From assembly GCA_002305445.1 (NCBI GenBank), contig DBRA01000040.1:15251-26619 (forward strand): a stretch of 11,369 nt of DNA, read 5' to 3'. The position numbers were made by a program, and so were the translations under genes. The notes under the pieces were generated by a model, which did no database searches, was not told where the DNA came from, and was given only the letters and a program-made list of their open reading frames with translations. The DNA comes from Clostridiales bacterium UBA1380 (GTDB lineage Bacteria > Bacillota > Clostridia > Oscillospirales > CAG-272). Positions 1 to 5,887 of the stretch are shown one piece after another; within the stretch, counting starts at the first letter, position 1; the number at the start of each line of letters is the position of its first letter.

Positions 1-26
1 TTTTAATGATTATGAGAAACTTATAC

Positions 27-1907
27 TTAAATGTTAAACCATACGAGCATGTCGGTGTCGCCGCGGTTTGCGAAAGCGTAGTACGGGATAAGGCGCAGGC
101 GGACAGGCTCGCGGATCGAGGTGTGGCGGCGGTAGAGCGGGCTGTTCGGCACGGCTTCGTCGGCGCAGGTGCGGAGCGCGTCCGTTTCGAGCGTTATGAC
201 GCCGAGAGTGTTATCGAAGCCGACGTCGAAGCCGGCGTCCTCGATCAGACGTATATCGTGCAGACGCGCGGTTGCGGGATCGGAGCTGGGGTTGTCGACG
301 CCTTCGGCGCAGAACACCAGCGGTCCGCGCTCGACAGCGACGCGGCAGGCGTTGTTCTGGACGTTCGGGTGCGCGTCTGTGAGACGCACCTCCATCGCGA
401 GGGCGAGCGTGAAATTGTCGCCGTCGGCGGCGTCGACTACGGCGTAGCCGTTCTTCATCTCGTATGCGACGGGCAGGCTGTTCTTCGTCAGCGTGAACGA
501 TTCGCACCAGCCGGGGATGCGCAGCGCGAGCCTCGTCGGCGCGCCGTGCCAGCCGATGCCGACTACGCCGTCGTAGGGGTAGCCGGTGCGCTGCGTGATC
601 GTGACGTTCTCGCCGCAGCGGTCAAACGTCGCGTCGCCGTGGATGTACTGATGGACGAACACGGTGTCGTCGTCGTAGGTATACATCATGTCGCCGAGCG
701 ACGCGATGAAGCGCGTTATGTTGGGCGGGCAGCAGGAGCAGCCGAACACCTCGAAACGGTGAGGCGGCGGGAAGTGGCCGAAGCCCATCTTCTTGTTGCG
801 GTTGTGCAGGTACATGTCGACCTCGAGCGGGTTCTCGTAGAAGAACGACTTGCCGTCGAGCGATATGGACGATAAGAAACCGTTGTATATGACGCGCTCG
901 ATCACGTCGGCGTACTTGGAGTCGGCGTTCAGGCGCAGCATGCGGCGAGCGAACAGCGCGAGTCCGAGCGCGGCGCATGATTCCGCGTAGGCGTGCTTGT
1001 TCGGCAGGTCGTAGTCGACCGTGAACTGCTCGCCCTGAGCGGCGCTTCCGATACCGCCGGTGATGTACATGCGCTTGTCCTTTATGTTGTCGAAGATCGC
1101 GTCGGCGGCTTCGAAGAGCGTTTCGTCGCCGCACTCGCGCGCGATGTCCGCCATGCCGGAGTAAAGGTAGACGGCGCGGACGGAGTGACCCTCGGCGGTG
1201 CGCTGCTCGCGGACGGGCGCGTGCGACTGGTTGTACGCGCTCTGCGCCCAGTCGTATGTCTCCTCCTTAACCTTTCCGCGGTTGTCGATGAAGAATTTCG
1301 ACAGCTCGAGGTAGCGGCGCTCGCCGGTGCACTCGTACAGCTTGACGAGCGCGAGCTCGATCTCCTCGTGGCCCGGCGTCACGAACTTTGCGGTCTTGTC
1401 GATGACGAAGCACTTCTCGATCCAGTCGGCGTAATCGCACATAAGACGCAGGAACTTGTCCTTGCCGGTCGCTTTATAATAGGCGACGGCGGCTTCCATT
1501 AGGTGGCCGGCGTCGTACAGCTCGTGGTCGGGGCGGCGCGTGAAGCGTGCTTCGGGTTCGCACACCGTGAAGTAGATGTTGAAGTAGCCGCTCGGGTCGC
1601 GGTTCTTCTCGATGAGGTCGACGACCTCGTCCGTTATGGCTTCAAGCTCCGGCTCGCGCTGCTTCTCGCAGAGAAACGCGACGGTTTCGATCCATTTCGC
1701 GATATCCGAGTCCCAGAAGATGTGCGGCTTGTTCGGATCGCCCTCTTTCCACTCCATGCGGAATGCGTCGAAGCGGCCCGTCTCCTTGAAACGATTATAA
1801 ACGTTTCGCACGGACACATCGCGGACGAGCTTCTGCTTCTGCGCCCAAAAGCCGTCTGTTATGTCGACTTTGTCGAAGGTCACGGCGCTGTAGTTTTTCA
1901 TGAGCAT
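27..1907 (-). CDS. GH127-family beta-L-arabinofuranosidase (DUF1680), cytoplasmic
   Basis: This 626-residue protein resembles the GH127 (DUF1680) retaining beta-L-arabinofuranosidases typified by bifidobacterial HypBA1, which release L-arabinose from beta-linked arabino-oligosaccharides. The length fits the family. The unusual cysteine/zinc active site appears complete when aligned by motif. Glu293 (in QGEQFT) sits 16 residues before Glu309, the same spacing as the HypBA1 acid/base and first zinc ligand. Glu309-x-Cys311 and the Cys392-Cys393 pair in the CCPPN motif match the remaining zinc ligands and the Cys nucleophile. The N-terminal half is an (alpha/alpha)6-barrel type sequence and the C-terminal third is beta-rich. 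No signal peptide is visible, so it probably acts on imported oligosaccharides. The start is ambiguous: AGGGAGA at 1911-1917 lies only 3 nt from the first ATG but 9 nt from a second ATG at 1901, which may be the true start. It follows tmcAL by about 70 bp and could be co-transcribed. GH146 is a related alternative, and substrate is inferred. Confidence 0.85.
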   Translation of the reverse strand: MLMKNYSAVTFDKVDITDGFWAQKQKLVRDVSVRNVYNRFKETGRFDAFRMEWKEGDPNKPHIFWDSDIAKWIETVAFLCEKQREPELEAITDEVVDLIEKNRDPSGYFNIYFTVCEPEARFTRRPDHELYDAGHLMEAAVAYYKATGKDKFLRLMCDYADWIEKCFVIDKTAKFVTPGHEEIELALVKLYECTGERRYLELSKFFIDNRGKVKEETYDWAQSAYNQSHAPVREQRTAEGHSVRAVYLYSGMADIARECGDETLFEAADAIFDNIKDKRMYITGGIGSAAQGEQFTVDYDLPNKHAYAESCAALGLALFARRMLRLNADSKYADVIERVIYNGFLSSISLDGKSFFYENPLEVDMYLHNRNKKMGFGHFPPPHRFEVFGCSCCPPNITRFIASLGDMMYTYDDDTVFVHQYIHGDATFDRCGENVTITQRTGYPYDGVVGIGWHGAPTRLALRIPGWCESFTLTKNSLPVAYEMKNGYAVVDAADGDNFTLALAMEVRLTDAHPNVQNNACRVAVERGPLVFCAEGVDNPSSDPATARLHDIRLIEDAGFDVGFDNTLGVITLETDALRTCADEAVPNSPLYRRHTSIREPVRLRLIPYYAFANRGDTDMLVWFNI

Positions 1908-1976
1908 TTTTCTCCCTATATATAAAATAATATAGAAAAACTCGCGGGTCAGGACATCTTAATAATCAAAGCGGAT
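1908..1976 (-). promoter_or_regulatory. AT-rich spacer with weak candidate promoter for the GH127 gene
   Basis: The short gap between tmcAL and the GH127 gene contains, on the minus strand, a CTGACC element (1947-1952) 17 nt from a TATTTT box (1924-1929). Each matches the sigma-A consensus at four of six positions. No hairpin with a T-run is seen after the tmcAL stop, so read-through from tmcAL is equally possible. The Shine-Dalgarno AGGGAGA is at 1911-1917. Confidence 0.25.
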
Positions 1977-3416
1977 TTATATCATAACGGGCGACGAGCG
2001 GACAAGCCGTCCGGCGTCGGTCGGCGACGGAGTGCACAGAGTGAACACGGCGTCCGCGCGCGTCGACAGCGCGAACTGGCGCTGCGCTTCCTCGCCACAC
2101 AGCGCAATGTCGGCGGGCTTCGTGACGACAGGCAGCGCCGGCTTAAGGCTGCGCAGGCACGCCCTTCCCCGCTCGTTCGCCGCAAGCACGATCGTATATG
2201 CGGGATTCTCGCAGAGCTGCGCCTTTGTGACGCCGATGAGGTTGTAAAGCGCCACGCGGCGCAGCCGCGCGTTTGTGTAGCGCTTTGTCGCAGCGGCGGC
2301 GAGCGCATCCGCAAGCGTCGATGATGCGAGCGCGGCGGCGATGAGGCGGCGGCCGAGCCCTCCGTGGGCGTCGGCGACGGCGTCGATGGCGTCCGGCGCC
2401 GACAGGCGCAGCGAGAGAAGGACGGCGTCGCCTATGCGGTCGAGCGAAGCGGGCGCGAGAGAGCGCGCCATCGCGTCATTATATACGCCCGCGGTCGCGG
2501 ACGGCATGTAGCGCTCCCATTCGCCGCCTGCGTGCATAAGGCTTCGCAGCGTGCTCGCCGACTCGATACCCTCGCCGCGTATGCGCGGTATCGCGACGGG
2601 TTCGGGCGCTTTTATCGTGAGCGCGGCGTCGTATTGCGGCGCCGGATCATACAGCGCTGCGTCGTCCGGGTGCGCGTCGTCATCGGACGTGCCGTCGCTT
2701 GACGTATCGCCGCGGTCGCCGCCGAACCGCGCGCCGAGCGCGGCCCTTGCGTCGGCGACGCGCCGTGCGACGCTGCCGAGCCGCGCCGCAAATCCCTCGG
2801 CGGCTTCGTCAAACCTCGACTGCTCTTCCTTCTCCGCTTCGGCCATGGCGTCGATCTCGGCCGCGGCGGCGCGCGCCGCGTCCGCCACGCGGTCGAGCGC
2901 GCGTAGATACTCGAGCGCGAGAATGTCGTTCGGCGCGCGCATTATCGGCACGAAGTCGGGGTTTATCGCCGCCATGGCGGCTTCGCGAGCCGCGGCGGCG
3001 CCCTTCCCGTCCGCCGACGCGAACGCGAACTCCGACGTGAAGGCGTCGGACGCGACGACGGCGCACGCGCGCTTCAGCGTGTCGATATCGCCCGTCTCGG
3101 AGCCGAAGCAGAGCGCGTCGGCGCCGATCGCCGAGGCTATATATACTCCGGCGCGCGCGAAATATTCCGCGGACGCGCACGACCACGGAAACGGCAGCTC
3201 GAGCACGAGGTCGGGCCCTTCCGCCCCCGCCGTAACGGCAGAGCGCGCGCGGACATATTTATCCGCCGCCGCCGACTGCGCGCGCTGCACGAAGCTGCCC
3301 GACATGATCGACACGACGGCGGCGTCAGGATACAGAGCGCGCACCCGCGCTATCTGGTATGCGTGACCGGCGTGAAAGGGGTTGTATTCACATATTATTG
3401 CGGCAATTTTCGTCAC
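1977..3416 (-). CDS. tmcAL: tRNA(Met) cytidine acetate ligase TmcAL (YlbM family), with internal insertion
   Basis: The B. subtilis homologue activates acetate with ATP and acetylates C34 of elongator tRNA-Met to ac4C. The N-terminal nucleotidyltransferase fold is clear: IICEYNPFHAGH contains the HxGH nucleotide-binding motif (His15, His18), followed by SGSFVQRAQ (40-48), DKYVRAR (52-58), LVLELPFP (70-77), FGSE (104-107) and PNDILALEYL (162-171). The C-terminal domain has the family motif TKRYTNARLRR (377-387). At 479 residues it is longer than the roughly 400 expected. The excess falls at about 174-268, an Ala/Glu/Arg-rich probable coiled coil followed by an acidic Asp/Ser/Gly-rich linker, after which family sequence resumes (PVAIPRIRGEGIESASTLRSLM). 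The start is GTG, fixed by homology, with no Shine-Dalgarno visible. It is divergent from ackA, which is a meaningful neighbour because both enzymes handle acetate. The identification is firm and the insertion's role is unknown. Confidence 0.9.
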   Translation of the reverse strand: MTKIAAIICEYNPFHAGHAYQIARVRALYPDAAVVSIMSGSFVQRAQSAAADKYVRARSAVTAGAEGPDLVLELPFPWSCASAEYFARAGVYIASAIGADALCFGSETGDIDTLKRACAVVASDAFTSEFAFASADGKGAAAAREAAMAAINPDFVPIMRAPNDILALEYLRALDRVADAARAAAAEIDAMAEAEKEEQSRFDEAAEGFAARLGSVARRVADARAALGARFGGDRGDTSSDGTSDDDAHPDDAALYDPAPQYDAALTIKAPEPVAIPRIRGEGIESASTLRSLMHAGGEWERYMPSATAGVYNDAMARSLAPASLDRIGDAVLLSLRLSAPDAIDAVADAHGGLGRRLIAAALASSTLADALAAAATKRYTNARLRRVALYNLIGVTKAQLCENPAYTIVLAANERGRACLRSLKPALPVVTKPADIALCGEEAQRQFALSTRADAVFTLCTPSPTDAGRLVRSSPVMI

Positions 3417-3453
3417 TATTTTATCACACGTTCTGAAATTTCCGCGAACGCTC

Positions 3454-3482
3454 TTGCATTCGGCGGTTCGTTCATATATAAT
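3454..3482 (+). promoter_or_regulatory. Sigma-A-type promoter for ackA
   Basis: TTGCAT at 3454-3459 and a perfect TATAAT at 3477-3482 are separated by exactly 17 nt. Transcription would start near 3489-3491 and give a leader of about 50 nt before the ackA ATG. This is the best promoter in the window. It lies in the divergent intergenic region, so a regulator bound here could influence tmcAL as well. Confidence 0.65.
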
Positions 3483-3538
3483 ATAAAAGAATTGCTTTAA
3501 ATTGTCAAGTCAAATGAAAGGATTAACCAAACTAAACC

Positions 3539-4750
3539 ATGAAGGTTCTTGTTGTCAACGCCGGCAGCTCCTCGCTTAAATATCAACTCTTTGATACGCA
3601 GGCAGGGGAGGTTCTCGCCAAAGGCATCGCGGAGCGAATCGGCTTAGAAGGCAGCCGCATCGAACACCGCCTCGGCGAGCACGGCGAAAAAACCACGCGC
3701 GAAATTCCGATGAAAAACCACGCCGTTGCGACCCGCATCGTTGTCGATACACTGACTGACCCGACGATCGGCTGCATTAAGGACATGAGCGAGATCGAAG
3801 CCGTCGGCCACCGCATAGTCCACGGCGGACCCTACTTCTTCGAGAGCTGCCTCGTCACCGACGACGTCATAGATAAACTGAAGCTCTGCTTCGACTTCGC
3901 CCCGCTGCACACGCCCGCCCACCTCATGGGCATCGAGGGCTGCCGCGAAGTCATGCCGAAAACGCCTCAGGTTCTCGTCTTCGACACGGCCTTCCATCAG
4001 ACAATGCCCGAACAGGCATATATATATCCGCTGTCCTATGATATAATCCAGAAGTATAACATCCGCCGCTACGGAGCGCACGGCACCTCGCACCGCTTCG
4101 TCTCCCGCGAGATGATAAAGATTCTCGGCAAACCCGCCGAGGAGACGAAGATCGTCACCTGCCACATCGGCAACGGCAGCTCGATCAGCGCCGTCAAGGG
4201 CGGCAAGTGCATCGACACCTCCATGGGCTTCACGCCCCTCGACGGCGTCGAGATGGGCACGCGCTGCGGCTCCATCGACCCTGCGATCGTCCCGTACATC
4301 ATGAAAAAAGAGGGCTTCACGCCCGACGAGATGGCGTCCTACATGAACAACAAGTGCGGGTTCCTCGGCATTTCGGGCATATCCTCCGACAGCCGCGACA
4401 TCGAGGCCGCGATACTGAAGGGCGACCACCGCGCTTATATCGCCGCCGCCGTGCTCGCATATCAGATCAAGAAGTACATCGGCGCCTACACCGCAGCGAT
4501 GAACGGGCTCGACGCCGTCGTCTTCACCGCCGGCATGGGCGAGAACAACCCCGAGCTGCGCGACCGCGTCTGCACCGGCATGGAGTTCTTTGGCATCGAG
4601 ATAGACCGCGAGCTGAACGCGCGCTCGCATCATCAGCCGAACATCGTCCGCCTCTCGACCGACCGCTCCCGCGTCGCCGTCTATCTCATCCCGACGAACG
4701 AGGAAGCCGTCATCGCCGGCGACACCGAGGAGATCGTGAAGGCGCTGTAA
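3539..4750 (+). CDS. ackA: Acetate kinase
   Basis: AckA interconverts acetyl phosphate + ADP with acetate + ATP, usually the last, ATP-yielding step of acetate fermentation. The 403 residues match the family length and both signatures are present: VNAGSSSLKYQL at 6-17 and RRYGAHGTSHRF at 176-187. Residues equivalent to the known catalytic and binding positions are intact: Asn7, Arg92 (VGHRIVHGG), Asp149 (FDTAFHQ), His181, Arg242 (MGTRCGS) and Glu388 (PTNEE). GNGSS (211-215) and GMGENN (332-337) form nucleotide-binding loops. The start is set by homology. The nearest Shine-Dalgarno, AAAGGA at 3517-3522, is 16 nt away, unusually far. The gene appears monocistronic: it has its own promoter and a terminator 63 bp after the stop. 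The usual partner pta is absent from the window. Confidence 0.97.
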   Translation: MKVLVVNAGSSSLKYQLFDTQAGEVLAKGIAERIGLEGSRIEHRLGEHGEKTTREIPMKNHAVATRIVVDTLTDPTIGCIKDMSEIEAVGHRIVHGGPYFFESCLVTDDVIDKLKLCFDFAPLHTPAHLMGIEGCREVMPKTPQVLVFDTAFHQTMPEQAYIYPLSYDIIQKYNIRRYGAHGTSHRFVSREMIKILGKPAEETKIVTCHIGNGSSISAVKGGKCIDTSMGFTPLDGVEMGTRCGSIDPAIVPYIMKKEGFTPDEMASYMNNKCGFLGISGISSDSRDIEAAILKGDHRAYIAAAVLAYQIKKYIGAYTAAMNGLDAVVFTAGMGENNPELRDRVCTGMEFFGIEIDRELNARSHHQPNIVRLSTDRSRVAVYLIPTNEEAVIAGDTEEIVKAL

Positions 4751-4813
4751 GCGCATGTGCGGTTTTGTCGGGCAGACCGGCCGCACGTACCGTAATAATA
4801 TGCAATCGTTAAC

Positions 4814-4842
4814 AAAATACGGGCGTCAAGCCCGTATTTTTG
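4814..4842 (+). terminator. Intrinsic terminator after ackA
   Basis: An 11-bp stem (AAAATACGGGC paired with GCCCGTATTTT) encloses a 5-nt GTCAA loop and runs directly into a T-rich tail, with a second T-run a few bases on. It is 63 bp after the ackA stop. The A-tract on the 5' side gives a possible weaker reverse function. Confidence 0.9.
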
Positions 4843-4875
4843 TGCTGTTTTTACAAATCAGCCGCGACCGTCGGG

Positions 4876-4899
4876 TGTATATTACGTTTACTATATACA
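4876..4899. repeat. Inverted repeat TGTATAT-N10-ATATACA, possible operator
   Basis: Two perfect 7-bp inverted arms (4876-4882 and 4893-4899) flank a 10-nt spacer and abut the candidate -35 element of the downstream operon. The geometry would suit a dimeric regulator, but the arms are AT-only apart from one G/C pair, so chance is a real alternative in this AT-rich stretch. Confidence 0.3.
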
Positions 4900-4936
4900 A
4901 TGATACGGCAGCGGGTTTCTGATATAATAATATAAT
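4900..4936 (+). promoter_or_regulatory. Candidate promoter for the membrane protein-metG-tatD-rSAM operon
   Basis: ATGATA (4900-4905) lies 17 nt before a perfect TATAAT (4923-4928), and a second TATAAT follows at 4931-4936. The -35 matches four of six consensus bases. The leader would be about 85 nt and contains a short AGGTA/TACCT hairpin (4947-4961). No known riboswitch or T-box architecture is recognised here. The rest of 4843-5021 holds nothing else I can identify. Confidence 0.5.
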
Positions 4937-5021
4937 ACGTAATATTAGGTATATTTTACCTGCCGCAAGTCGATAATTAGCCGGAGTACATAAATTATTA
5001 TCACAAAGGCGGGTAGATAAT

Positions 5022-5843
5022 ATGCGTTCCGGAATGCTGTCCCCCGCGTCGGCGCGCGCAGACGCGCGTGCGGCGGGCCGGCAGACGCCCGACGCGGTTG
5101 ACTTTTTCTCCGCGTTATGCATACCGCTTTGCTGCGCTGGTGTCAGAGCCGCTTTATACGGTCTCGTAAGCGTCATAAAAAACGGCCCGCTGACGGCGGC
5201 GGAAACGGCGGCGGTCACGCTTTTCTGCGCTTCCCTCATGTTCGCCGTTGCGCTCACGCCGACGGCGGCTCTGACGGAGCGGCTCTATAAACGGCTCGGC
5301 TTCGAATGTTTCCGTGCGCGCGCCGGATGCGCGCTTGCGACGGCGTCGCTGCTGATCGCGTGCGGAACGGTCGCGGCCGCATACGCCGCGTCGCGGTACG
5401 CGCTGTCGTACTTCGGGCTCGATAAAACGATAACCTCTGTCGCAACGGCGGCTGTCACCGCGGTCGCGTCGCTCGAAGCGTGCGCTGCTGCCGAAACCGC
5501 GTTCATCGCGTCGCACGCGCTCATAACGGGACGCGTCGGCACGCCGGGCCGCGCTCTGAAGCTCGCGTTTGACCGCACGCGCACCGAGGCGCTTTCGCTT
5601 TTAGCGTTTTCGCTCTCGTATCTGCCCAAGGCGGCGCTTGTGCCGCTGACGGCGGGGTTATATTTGGCGAAGCTGATACCCGAGAAGGCGGCGGCGACCG
5701 CGACGCTCGCCGAAACATATCTCTGCGCCGCCGAATTCGCGACGTGCGAAACAAGGTACAAACGAGAACGCACGAAAAATAGCAAACGCGGCGCAGACCA
5801 CGGCACGGCACACGGCGCGGTTCCCGGCGCGCAGGCGCCGTAA
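5022..5843 (+). CDS. Unrecognised multi-spanning membrane protein
   Basis: I do not recognise a family for this 273-residue protein. It has about five hydrophobic stretches that look membrane-spanning, roughly 28-52, 62-84, 102-125, 137-165 and 190-215. They are very rich in Ala and Thr, with several Cys residues near the first and third segments (33, 37, 38, 103, 114). A short basic N-terminus and a strongly basic, probably disordered tail (245-273) suggest cytoplasmic ends. The start is uncertain: AAAGG at 5005-5009 is 12 nt upstream of the ATG, and a second Met is at residue 5. The frame stays open with codon use like its neighbours, which supports a real gene. It is 44 bp upstream of metG with no terminator between them, so it probably leads that operon. 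A GC hairpin (CGGCGC/GCGCCG, 5825-5840) near its 3' end lacks a T-run. Confidence 0.65.
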   Translation: MRSGMLSPASARADARAAGRQTPDAVDFFSALCIPLCCAGVRAALYGLVSVIKNGPLTAAETAAVTLFCASLMFAVALTPTAALTERLYKRLGFECFRARAGCALATASLLIACGTVAAAYAASRYALSYFGLDKTITSVATAAVTAVASLEACAAAETAFIASHALITGRVGTPGRALKLAFDRTRTEALSLLAFSLSYLPKAALVPLTAGLYLAKLIPEKAAATATLAETYLCAAEFATCETRYKRERTKNSKRGADHGTAHGAVPGAQAP

Positions 5844-5887
5844 AGAAACGGATCCCATACTTCATCTTTCGGAGACATATAATCATT

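Noticed and set aside
2551..3366. 271-codon plus-strand frame opposite tmcAL
   Set aside because: It is Ser/Ala-rich sequence antisense to a recognised gene, without a ribosome binding site or family motif.
3644..4786. Long open frame (380 codons) on the minus strand opposite ackA
   Set aside because: It mirrors ackA's G/C-ending codons, matches no family I know, and runs through the ackA terminator-side region. It is a GC-rich shadow.
4843..5021. Riboswitch or T-box leader for the metG operon
   Set aside because: The leader is only about 85 nt from the candidate start, AT-rich, and shows no T-box or SAM riboswitch elements.
5825..5840. GC-rich hairpin at the end of the membrane protein gene as a terminator
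   Set aside because: The 6-bp stem is inside the coding sequence and is followed by no T-run.
5878..5883. TATAAT immediately upstream of metG
   Set aside because: It ends only 4 nt before the start codon and has no -35 at 16-18 nt spacing. metG is more simply part of the upstream transcript.
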